DNA of 64,000 bases from Agelas oroides (lineage: Eukaryota > Porifera > Demospongiae > Agelasida > Agelasidae), in contig OX422189.1 in assembly GCA_949130485.1 (NCBI GenBank), positions 8,623,220-8,687,219 of the forward strand. The letters are read 5' to 3'. The stretch's first letter is position 1; each line of letters begins with the position of its first letter. Shown here one piece after another: positions 55,590 to 64,000 of this stretch. The position numbers and the translations under genes were made by a program. Below the pieces are notes generated by a model. That model made no database searches, was not told where the DNA came from, and saw nothing but the letters and a program-made list of their open reading frames with translations.

Positions 55590-57710
55590 GAGGGGGGTTG
55601 CTGTTTTGTGTCTCTGAAGCGATACCACCAAAGTATGCGAGGAAGAGACAGCTGGAGCTGAGCCTAGAGAAGGCGAGGGAGGAGAAAAGAAGGCGAGAAT
55701 TGGGCGAGGGTACCTCCAGTGCGGCTGAAATCGAGGTGCGAAGTGAACGCAGTGGTACTGAAGTGGAGTACGGTAAGCCCATGGACTTCTAGCGATGACA
55801 GAGGATGCCACAGACACCCGGATGATGAAGCTGTCAATCCCACTTTCGATCTAAACTCAAGCATAAAGTCGGATCACATTATTGAGACTTTTGTGATGGT
55901 TGCATTTCACACCTCGACAGGGACGACAAGTTTCTCTCAGTCTTTTCTTGTGCTTCCAGTTCACAAAGCAGCTCAACCTAGGAGACACAAAGGCTGCAGA
56001 GCTTGCTGCCATGATGATAGGCAGGTCAGACAAGGCTGTGCGTGAGTGGAGGTCTCAGTTCTTTGAGAATAATGGCAAGATCCCAGAGAGCAAGCCAGGG
56101 CCTAAAATATCAAAAAAAATTTTTTAACACTGCCCAATAGTGACTCGATAGGATAGAGATGTTGCAAGGTTTAGGCGCCAGGAATATGTAACATCATTTT
56201 TCGGTACAGCTTCTAAAAGTGTGAACCCAGCACTACCCTCTGTTAGATTTGAGTGACTGTCGTTTCAGTATGTTTTTATTATCAGAAATGTTTTTATTCT
56301 TTCATGTGGAGGATAATGGGATATTGGTTGAATATGCTTACTCATTTTTAATATTAATTTTTAACACTGCCCAACTTAGATTTTATGACTGCCCACTCTA
56401 GCTTAATCACTGCAAAAATGGGCAGTGTTACCCCCCTATTTTAGGCCCTGGAGCAAGCAAGGCAAGTACCAGTGATCTGGCATACTGTGGGTGAGTGAAG
56501 ACCTCAACAAGAAGGTCACCAGATTCATTAGGGAGAATGCCAATGTCAAGGGGCAGCCAAACCTGACGATACCGAAGTTTTGTGAATGGGTGAATTAAGA
56601 TCTCCTCCCGAACGAGACACTTGAGCCTGGTTTTCGGTGGAGACTGCAAGAAAGTGGATGCATGAGTTGGGATTCGAGGTTGTAGCAAAGAAGAAGGGAA
56701 CATTTGTCGATGATCATGAACGTGACAATGTTGTAGAATATCGAAAGAAATTTGCCTGCTGATCTGCACACACCTCCACCAGAAGTCATAGACAAGACAG
56801 TAATCCTCTTCCACGATGAGACAACATTTCAAGCCAATGAACTCTTTGGGCAGCGAAGGGTACAAGTGTGATGCAGTCAAAGTCCAATGGAAGTGGGATC
56901 ATGATATTTATTGAGGAAAGGAGTGGCTATTTGGCGTTGATGCAGGAGGAATATGAAGAAGCAAAAAAAGAAGGATCCATTGATTAGGAAGCGTGCACGT
57001 CAGTTCCTAGAGTATGGAGAAGCGAAGGAGGGCTACTGGACGTCAGATAAATTCATGGTTCAGCTCAGGGAAGCGGTGAAGATTGCCGAAGTGAAATACC
57101 CGAAGGAGGAAGGATGGAGGGTCATGGATGTGTGACCATAATAATTGCCATGCAGCCATGCCAGAAGATGCACTTGACGCTTCAAAAATGAACATTAATC
57201 CTGGAGGCAAGCAGCGAGTGATGCGAGATGGGTGGTGGAATGGCAAACCACAAAAGATTAATTATTCACTTGGTGTACCTAAAGGCATGCGAGTCATTCT
57301 GCAGGAGAGGGGGATCGATAGACGTGGGATGACATGAAAGTTTTGGCCAGTCACCTTGACTTCCAAAATCAGAAATCAAAGATTTGAGCAATTTTTATTG
57401 GAGGACAAGGGACACCTTATGTACATGTTGCCCAAGTTTCACTGTGAGCTGAACCCCATCAAACAGGTATGGGCTCAGGCAAAATGCTATTCAAGGGCAA
57501 GTATAACATCAAAAGCCTCCGGAAAGTAATACATCCAGCTCTTGATTCGGTTACTCTAGAAAGTATGCAGAAACACTTCAGGAAGGTTAGGCACTGCATG
57601 TTTGCATATATACGTAGAAGGTGTTCCTGGGGGTTCTGACTTAGAGAAAGTGGTTAAAGACTACAAGAAGGCAATCAAGTCTCACAGAAGGATTTCTGAG
57701 ATTCAGTAAC
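55590..57710 (+). pseudogene. decayed DDE transposase (Tc1/IS630-like)
   Basis: The protein similarity is spread over several frames. A charged N-terminus is at 55620-55790, a helix-turn-helix-like part (LNLGDTKAAELAAMMIGRSD) at 55965-56090, then HDETTF near 56811 (first catalytic Asp), CDHNNCHAAMP near 57130 (second Asp), and CELNPI with WAQAK near 57441-57485 (catalytic Glu region). The order and spacing fit a Tc1/IS630-type DDE transposase. At least four frameshifts or stops and a MITE insertion (56095-56451) break it, so it is inactive. Element termini were not identified. Confidence 0.7.
56095..56451. mobile_element. MITE inserted in the transposase pseudogene
   Basis: 357 bp with ends CCAGGGCCTAAAATA and its inverse, and inner AACACTGCCCA / TGGGCAGTGTT. 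AGCAAG is repeated on both sides (56089-56094, 56452-56457). It interrupts the coding similarity after the ESK codons. Confidence 0.8.
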
Positions 57711-58519
57711 AGTGCTCCGGATTTCGATTCTTTTTGATGTTATCAAAAAGAAACTCTCTGTTAGAAATTTCACCAATCATTTGTAGCTTCTGTATTTAAA
57801 GTTTAATGTTGTTCTGTGAAAAGTTGAGAAAGTACGTCATAGCATTTTAATACAAGCACCTGAAAAGGTGGATTTTATTTTAAAAGTAGCTAAAGGAATC
57901 ATTTCATCAAGAAAGTAATCTGTTAGAAATGTTTCTGTCAATGAGTGCTTTCCTATTTTATTGAGTATTGATGCACTATGTAGAAATACATAGGTAAAAA
58001 TGTAAAACAGCACTCATTGACCTTATCTAATGGAGGAAAGTGAAACATTGTATTCATCTTTACAGGGAGATGGAAATTTCTAAGGATCCAATTTGTATAT
58101 CTTTCTCATGACTTGAGAACCTAGTTAGCACGACGTCATGGTTACCATGGTAACAACCCACCCTTATAATGCTTCTTGGGGTGAGATCATATTTCCAAGT
58201 CGCATGAAAGTTATGTCAAAAAATGTAACTTTTTTGGAAGTACATGCACTGTATAACCTGCATGTACATGTAACTGAGAATAACAGCAGCACAGAAACAA
58301 GAAAATAAAGATTCTGGGGTCTTGGTTACACTTGAAAGAAATATAGTTCATATGTCACATTGTTACCTAACTGAGATTAACAGCAAAAAAAGTAGTGTTT
58401 GTGGTAATAAAGACCTTTTACTGAGTAAGCACTTGCACAAATTAATGTCTAGGGCTGCTATGTATCACATAATGTGCACTTCACAGGTGGCTTGTAAACT
58501 ACTCATATTGGGTACAAAA
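57711..58519. other. non-coding stretch
   Basis: AT-rich 3' flank of the downstream RHM-like gene. No gene or repeat was recognised. Confidence 0.5.
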
Positions 58520-60442
58520 TTACACAGTTTTACGCTTCTTAATGATGTTAGTAACAGCCTCCTTGGCTTCAGACACTTCAGGAGCTAGTTCATGAAGAAG
58601 TTTTGTACTGAGGTGGCAATTGCTGCAACTAGATCGTAGTTTCCTTGCAAATTCACTTTCATCACCTTCATCGATTACTTCGTACTCAATAGATGAGTCA
58701 ACTTCCAATTTGTATGTTTCAAGAACTTGAGTGTACTCCACACAGCCGGGATTCACCAGGTTGATGGTGCCAGTGTGTCTGTCCTTCATCAGCTTCAGAA
58801 GAACTGGAAGCAGTTCTGGAAGAACAGTGACTGAATTGGGTATATCCAGTATCTTTTTGTAAGATGTGAGTTTTGTGACAAGGTCACATGGACTGGCATC
58901 AGCAGAGACTGGAAGTCGCATTCGAACATTGAGGACATTCTTGTAGTGATGCATGAGACGATCCGTGTAGCCTTTGATGACTGAGTAAGAACTTCCAAAG
59001 TAGTTTGGCCTGTCTTCCTCAGTGAATGGCTTGCCACCAACGGGATGCTCCTCATCATACTTGAAAAGGCACCCACTTCCAATGTACGTAAAGTGAATGT
59101 CATACTTTCTGCAGAGTTCTGCTAGAAGTAGTGGCCCATACAAATTGTCACGTACATTGATGGCCACCTTGTCAGGCCCTCCCTCTAGGTTGTCACTTTC
59201 AGGGCCAGATGTTCTACCAATGAAGGAAGCTACATGGGTTGGAGACACAGAAAGAATCTCTTCTTCAATAGATTCATCTGGATCATCTCCAGGCCGCCTT
59301 TCACCGGCTACATACTCCAAACCTTCCATCCTGAGGAGACTGACAAATTGTCCCCCAACCCAGCCGTTTGCACCATACACAAGGATTTTTTCTCGATCAG
59401 GCTTTGTGTCTTGATTTTGCAAGTACCAGGAGACGGTTTGTTTTAAGCCTTCCTCAAAAGGGACCTTTTCTTCCCAACCCAATTTTTTCAACTTGCTTGC
59501 ATCCATGTAGTATCGCTTGTCATTGTAAGCCCTCTCTTTTGTAGCATCGAGGTATACACAGCTAACTTCTAATGTGCCTGTCTCTTTTCCCATTACAGCA
59601 TCTGCTGCCTTTTTTATTTCTTTTGCTAAGTCGGTTACTGAAACTTCACGTGTAGTACCGACGTTGTAAACCTCACCAGTCTCCCCTTTCGTCAATACAA
59701 CAAATATTGCAGCACAGATATCTGACACGTGCATAAAAGATCGCAGTTGCTTTCCATCTCCGTGGATAGTGAATGGCTTTCCGCTAGCAGCTTGTTGAAT
59801 GAATCTCGGTACTACCTTGGCAGAGAGCTGCCTTCGACCGTACGCATTGCACATGCGAACCGCAGCAGCAGGAAACTCGTAGGACTTGCAATACACTCTA
59901 ACAAAGTGTTCAGCAGATGCTTTGGATGCAGCGTAAGGATTTGTAGGCTGTAAAAGATCGAGTTCCGTTTTCGCTTTCTCGCTTTCGCCGAATTCCGAAT
60001 CTCCATACACCTCGTCGGTATTGACGTACACAAAGCGCTTTACACCGCCGTAGGCTCGGCATGCCTCCAGAAGCGTTACTGTGCCCTCTACGTTGCACTT
60101 TACAAACTCGCGCGGCTTTTCGTAGGAATCGCTAACGTGCGTTTCAGCTGCAAAATGCACCACCGCATCAACATTGTGATTCCTAAGTACTCGATCAAGC
60201 AGCGTACGGTTGCTGACGTTGCCACAGATCAAGACGTACTGGTCTGGTGCGTTGCGACTGGCCACATTCGCTTTGTTGCCAGCAGACGTCAAACAGTCGT
60301 AATTGATGACTTTCACACTACTCGCAGGCAGTTCGAGAAGATAGTCAATGAAGTTGGACGGAATAAATCCGCAACCTCCAGTCACCAATAGAACCGTTGG
60401 CGAGAAGGAAATTTGCTCTTGCTTGTCCATAGTGAGTTGCAA
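58520..60442 (-). CDS. fused NDP-glucose 4,6-dehydratase / 3,5-epimerase-4-reductase (RHM-like), copy 1
   Basis: A single-exon 640-aa gene resembling plant RHM enzymes (about 670 aa), which turn UDP-glucose into UDP-rhamnose in the cytosol. The N-terminal half is an RmlB-like short-chain dehydrogenase: TGGCGFIPSN at 21-30 (NAD binding), HFAAETHV at 97-104, catalytic TDE at 142-144 and YAASK (Tyr170/Lys174). From about 352 a second Rossmann domain begins, GANGWVGG at 357-364, with GSGCLF and YSVIK (Tyr486/Lys490), like NRS/ER or RmlD. All catalytic motifs are intact. The paralog begins at the equivalent of Met5 (60430), and a TATA box only about 30 bp before 60442 also favours that start (636 aa). 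The nucleotide carrier is not determinable from sequence. Confidence 0.9.
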   Translation of the reverse strand: MQLTMDKQEQISFSPTVLLVTGGCGFIPSNFIDYLLELPASSVKVINYDCLTSAGNKANVASRNAPDQYVLICGNVSNRTLLDRVLRNHNVDAVVHFAAETHVSDSYEKPREFVKCNVEGTVTLLEACRAYGGVKRFVYVNTDEVYGDSEFGESEKAKTELDLLQPTNPYAASKASAEHFVRVYCKSYEFPAAAVRMCNAYGRRQLSAKVVPRFIQQAASGKPFTIHGDGKQLRSFMHVSDICAAIFVVLTKGETGEVYNVGTTREVSVTDLAKEIKKAADAVMGKETGTLEVSCVYLDATKERAYNDKRYYMDASKLKKLGWEEKVPFEEGLKQTVSWYLQNQDTKPDREKILVYGANGWVGGQFVSLLRMEGLEYVAGERRPGDDPDESIEEEILSVSPTHVASFIGRTSGPESDNLEGGPDKVAINVRDNLYGPLLLAELCRKYDIHFTYIGSGCLFKYDEEHPVGGKPFTEEDRPNYFGSSYSVIKGYTDRLMHHYKNVLNVRMRLPVSADASPCDLVTKLTSYKKILDIPNSVTVLPELLPVLLKLMKDRHTGTINLVNPGCVEYTQVLETYKLEVDSSIEYEVIDEGDESEFARKLRSSCSNCHLSTKLLHELAPEVSEAKEAVTNIIKKRKTV

Positions 60443-60467
60443 TTTGCATTCACCAAATAGTCTCCTC

Positions 60468-60476
60468 CTTTTATAG
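60468..60476 (-). promoter_or_regulatory. TATA box of RHM-like copy 1
   Basis: CTATAAAAG on the minus strand, 26-34 bp before the ATG at 60442. Transcription would then begin close to that ATG, so the next in-frame ATG (60430) may be used. Confidence 0.5.
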
Positions 60477-60923
60477 CTGCTTACATGATTGTATCATGAT
60501 TCATGCAATGTCACCTAATGTGATGCATTGTGATTTGATCTGTAACTCAAACACCGATTAAGCTAGCGTTTGTTAGTAGTAGAGTATAAACTTTCATTCA
60601 TATCCTGGTGTCCTATGCGCACAGCCCACAGTGGTGGTGTGCATGCATTATTAACTGCAAGTGCTGGCTTAAAAATTATAGTATTGCATTTCAGGTTGCA
60701 GCTTCCAAATGGGGAAGCTGAGTTTCCATAAGGAGAGCTGCATAAAGTACTATCCAGAGTAATAATGCTTGACCCATGATCGCCATTGTGTGAAAATTAA
60801 ACATACATGTTGTTCATGCAGTATATATACAACTGTACTTAGCTACACACAAACTATAACCAAACAGCTAATCTTGATACTTTACACTTCTGCACACCTC
60901 CTATAATGATAATAATAATATCC
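60477..60923. other. intergenic region between the two RHM-like genes
   Basis: No gene or repeat was recognised beyond a short (AAT)n run near 60910. Confidence 0.5.
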
Positions 60924-62723
60924 TCATTTTGCTTCAAACACTCTTGGTGGTAGTTGGCCAAGAATATCTGTGCTGAGGTGGCAATTGCCACATCTAGATT
61001 GTCTAAATTCCCTTTTATCACCTTCGTCGATTACTTTGAACTTGATAGATGGATCAACTCCCTCTTTGCATGTTTTGGTGTGTTCCACACAGCTGGGATT
61101 CACCAGGTTGATGGTACCAATATGTCTTTTCTTCATTAGCTTGAGAAGCTCTGCACATGGAAGGAGTTCTGGAAGAAAGTCATGTGAACTGGCATCAGCA
61201 GAGACTGGAAGTCGCATTCGAACATTGAGGACATTCTTGTAGTGATGCAGGAGACGATCCGTGTAGCCCTTGACGACTGAGTAAGAACTTCCAAAGTAGT
61301 TTGGCCTGTCATCCTCAGTGAATGGCTTGCCACCAACAGGGTGCTCCTCATCATACATGAAAAGGCACCCACTTCCAATGTAGATGAAGTGAATGTCAAA
61401 CTTTCTACAGAGTTCTGCTAGAAGTAGTGGCCCATACAAATTCTCACGTATGTTGATGGCCAGTTTGTCAGGGCCTCCCTCCAGGTCGTCAGTCATGGCG
61501 TTTCCAGGGTCATGAGTTCTGTTAGTGAAAAAAGCTACATGGGTTGGAGACACAGAGAGAATTTCTCCTTCGATAGATTCATCTGGTACACCTCCAAGCC
61601 GCTTTTCCCCAACTACATACTCCACGCCTTCCTCTTCAAGGACACCAATAAACTGTCCCCCAATTGAGCCATTTGCACTATATACAAGAATTTTTTCTTC
61701 GTAGTCAGGCTTTGCACCCTGATTTTGCAGGTACCAGGACACAGTCTGTTTCAGGCCTTCTTGAAAAGATAATTCTTCCTCCCAACCCAATGCTCTCAGC
61801 TTGCTTACATCCATGTAGTATCGCTGATCGTTGTGTGGCCTGTCTTTCGTGGCGTCAACGTGGCTAACTTCAAATGTACCTGTCTTCCTGCCTCTCACAG
61901 CATCTACCGTTGCTCTGATGTTTTGTGCTAAGTCTCTTACTGAAACTTCAGTTGCAGTACCAACGTTGTAAACCTCACCAATCTTTCCTTTCGTCAATAC
62001 AACTAATATCGCAGCGCAGATATCCGACACGTGTAAAAAAGATCGCAGTTGACTCCCATTTCCGTGGATAGTGAATGGTTTTCCACTGGCAGCTTGTTGA
62101 ATGAATCTCGGGACTACCTTGGAAGGGCTCTGCCTTGGACCGTATACGTTGCACATCCGAACCGAAAGTGCAGGAAAGTCATAAGACTTGTGGTAAACTT
62201 GAACAAAGTGTTCAGCAGATGCTTTGGATGCAGCGTAAGGATTTGTAGGCTGTAAAAGATGGAGTTCCGTTTTCGGCTTCTCGCTTGCTGAATCTCCATA
62301 CACTCCCTCGGTACTGACGTACACAAAACGCTTTAGGCGTCCATAGGCTTGGCATGCTTCCAGAAGCGTCACTGTACCCTCTACGTTGCACCTTACCAAC
62401 TCCTGAGGGTCTTTGTAAGAATCGCCGACGTGTGTTTTAGCAGCAAAATGCACCACTGCATCAACGTTGTAGAGTCGAAGCACTCGATCAAGCATTGTGC
62501 GGTTGCAGATGTCTCCACAAATGAAAACGTACTGCTCTAGTGCGATACGACTTGAATCCACGTTCACATTTTTGCTAGTAGGTGTCAGATGGCCGTAATT
62601 GACAACTTTTACACTACTCGAGAGCGGTCGTCTTAAAACATAGTCGATGAAGTTGGTAGGAATAAATCCGCAACCTCCAGTCACCAATAGAGCTGAGATG
62701 GGTATCTGCTTGAGCTTCTCCAT
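60924..62723 (-). CDS. RHM-like fused enzyme, copy 2, with altered catalytic residues
   Basis: A 599-aa single-exon tandem paralog of the gene at 58520-60442. It has the same two-domain layout: TGGCGFIPTN at 15-24, YAASK at 163-167, and the second domain from about 343 with YSVVK. Several key positions differ. TDE of the 4,6-dehydratase is TEG (138-140), the HFAAE glutamate is Lys, and the second glycine motif is SANGSIGG instead of GANGWVGG. About 20 residues around the SYKKILDIPNS stretch of copy 1 are missing, and the C-terminus is ~15 residues shorter. The reading frame is otherwise intact, so it may be a non-catalytic or altered enzyme, or a gene in early decay. Confidence 0.85.
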   Translation of the reverse strand: MEKLKQIPISALLVTGGCGFIPTNFIDYVLRRPLSSSVKVVNYGHLTPTSKNVNVDSSRIALEQYVFICGDICNRTMLDRVLRLYNVDAVVHFAAKTHVGDSYKDPQELVRCNVEGTVTLLEACQAYGRLKRFVYVSTEGVYGDSASEKPKTELHLLQPTNPYAASKASAEHFVQVYHKSYDFPALSVRMCNVYGPRQSPSKVVPRFIQQAASGKPFTIHGNGSQLRSFLHVSDICAAILVVLTKGKIGEVYNVGTATEVSVRDLAQNIRATVDAVRGRKTGTFEVSHVDATKDRPHNDQRYYMDVSKLRALGWEEELSFQEGLKQTVSWYLQNQGAKPDYEEKILVYSANGSIGGQFIGVLEEEGVEYVVGEKRLGGVPDESIEGEILSVSPTHVAFFTNRTHDPGNAMTDDLEGGPDKLAINIRENLYGPLLLAELCRKFDIHFIYIGSGCLFMYDEEHPVGGKPFTEDDRPNYFGSSYSVVKGYTDRLLHHYKNVLNVRMRLPVSADASSHDFLPELLPCAELLKLMKKRHIGTINLVNPSCVEHTKTCKEGVDPSIKFKVIDEGDKREFRQSRCGNCHLSTDILGQLPPRVFEAK

Positions 62724-62778
62724 TTTTAATCAGCATTATCATTAAAATGGTGCAGTTAACCTACAGCCACATAGCTTG

Positions 62779-62829
62779 TAGTCTCGTGTCCAAACCCCAC
62801 CCGTGAGATGGGGTTTGGGCACGAGACTA
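62779..62829. mobile_element. micro-element TAGTCTCGTGTCCAAACC
   Basis: 51 bp, TAGTCTCGTGTCCAAACCCC and its inverse around a short loop. CATAGCT is repeated on both sides in imperfect form. It belongs with the TAGTCTC/TAGCCTC group. Confidence 0.6.
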
Positions 62830-63377
62830 CATAGCTAATTGTCATAGTCTGTTGTGCTGCCGTACATGACGTAGCAGATACGTATGGGGTGTGGTCAACA
62901 GTTAAGACTTTGGAAAAAAAAGAGGGGTGTGCACAGCGGCAACCGACCTTGTACAAGCAATTAAGTATGCGCGGTCAAACTTGGCAAACGTGCGACAACA
63001 AATCCGTCCGTCCAAGCAACCGAGTCAGTAACGTCCTCGAGGACAAGGTGGAGCATAGTATTGTTTGCTTTCCAAAAAATAGCCCCTTGTTCAGTAAAAC
63101 TGCACATACCATACCATTTCTATAAACTTAAAACAGCCAAAAAAGTTTGCATTGGCCCCTGCGTTGTCTATCGTGTAAGCTTGGCAAACGTGGAGCATAG
63201 TATTGTTTGCTTTCCAAAAAATAGCCCCTTGTTCAGCTAAACTTTACAATAGCACACTTACCTGTTTTTAAGTGTGCTATTGTAAAGTTGTTTTAGTTTT
63301 GTCTTTTGTCTTTGTAGGTTATCAGTTTATATTAGCTTACTAGCTACTTCTGATGACCTGATATAACAAATTTGTTC

Positions 63378-63422
<45 letters not shown>

Positions 63423-63673
63423 TACTACGTTGTCTTATTAAATTGCTAAATGGTTCTCAGGCCTTCCCCGCCTCCAATTCATGATCGCTTTGCACGTTTT
63501 GCATAATGGCGAAAACTGAAGGCCTGGGAACGAGCTGCAATCGCGCGAGAGTTCAAAGTTCATATATAGAGAGCTTGTCTATGTCGTATGAGTTACGTCA
63601 TTAATAAACTGTATGCCGCAACCTTAAATTAACCAACTATGCTGCTGCAGCTACATTGAGGGGAGAGACTAAG
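62830..63673. repeat. non-coding stretch with duplication, hairpin, poly(A) and a micro-element
   Basis: 63048-63102 is directly repeated at 63190-63243 (GTGGAGCATAGTATTGTTTG...). A perfect 21-bp hairpin (AACTTTACAATAGCACACTTA and inverse) spans 63240-63289. 63381-63419 is 39 A residues. 63452-63537 has TCAGGCCTTCCCCG / GAAGGCCTGGGAAC inverted ends. No gene was seen. Confidence 0.7.
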
Positions 63674-63969
63674 TTCACCCGGTTTGAAACCGTTTACGTC
63701 ATCTTACGAAACAAGCCGAAGCGAAGATGTTCATCATATTTTGTAAGACCACAGAAAAAAAAAGAAGAAGTAGTGCATTACTACCCCTACCCCTAACCAT
63801 AACCCATAACCATTTAGCCAACGAGCCGCTTCGAACGGCCACTATGCGTACGGTCTAATGTATTTAACTTACAGCAGCGCGACAGATTATAAACATTTAA
63901 TAAGGTGCGCGACGGATTACAAATAGTTATTACAGTGACGTAACCGGAAACGGTTTCAAACAGGGTGAA
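63674..63969. mobile_element. MITE with TTCACCCGGTTTGAAACCG ends
   Basis: 296 bp with inverted ends TTCACCC-GTTTGAAACCGTTT and AAACGGTTTCAAAC-GGGTGAA, plus inner TACGTCA / TGACGTA. No coding frame. A target duplication was not resolved. Confidence 0.75.
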
Positions 63970-64000
63970 TTTAGACTATGCCCTACAGGGACCCTACAGG

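Overview
The window is eukaryotic and most likely comes from a sponge (demosponge) or another early-branching animal. It shows genes with few introns and GT-AG introns, secreted TGF-beta-type ligands with simple prodomains, a TRAF-like adaptor of the type expanded in sponges and cnidarians, a plant-style fused rhamnose-pathway enzyme, and very dense mobile elements. No prokaryotic operon signature, tRNA, rRNA or CRISPR array was seen. The species cannot be named from the sequence alone.

Layout. 1-3552 holds a broken LINE reverse-transcriptase fragment split by a 1.8-kb Helitron-like element (copy A) and bordered by a truncated copy (B). 3.6-18 kb carries two TGF-beta-like genes on the minus strand (TGF1, TGF2), with a third Helitron-like copy (C) and several small DNA transposons between them. 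18-22.5 kb holds duplicated flanks, a poly(A) retrocopy and a TIR transposon that carries one small HIRAN-domain gene. 22.6-24 kb is an intronless TRAF-like gene. 24-30.7 kb has no host gene and is built of fold-back elements, minisatellites and a 1.9-kb TIR element. 30.7-42.5 kb repeats the TGF1-TGF2 block (TGF3, TGF4) with a fourth Helitron-like copy (D). 42.5-47.7 kb is an inverted version carrying TGF5 on the plus strand. 47.7-51.5 kb is inverted again and ends in a TGF-beta pseudogene. 52.3-53.4 kb is a 5'-truncated LINE. 55.2-57.7 kb is a decayed DDE transposase. 58.5-62.7 kb has two tandem genes for a fused NDP-glucose 4,6-dehydratase / NRS-ER (RHM-like) enzyme.

How the genes work. The five TGF-beta-like genes share one architecture: exon 1 codes for the signal sequence and the start of the prodomain, a phase-1 intron follows, and exon 2 codes for the rest of the prodomain, an RXKR cleavage site and a cystine-knot ligand of about 130-138 residues. 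All five have His where TGF-beta normally has the cysteine of the inter-chain disulfide. Two paralog classes differ reciprocally in other cysteines. TGF1/TGF3 keep the extra N-terminal pair of the mature domain but lack an N-terminal prodomain cysteine. TGF2/TGF4 do the opposite, and TGF5 has both. The duplications make natural empty sites, which allow target sites of many inserted elements to be read directly. The two RHM-like genes would make UDP- or dTDP-linked rhamnose precursors; the upstream paralog has lost key dehydratase residues.
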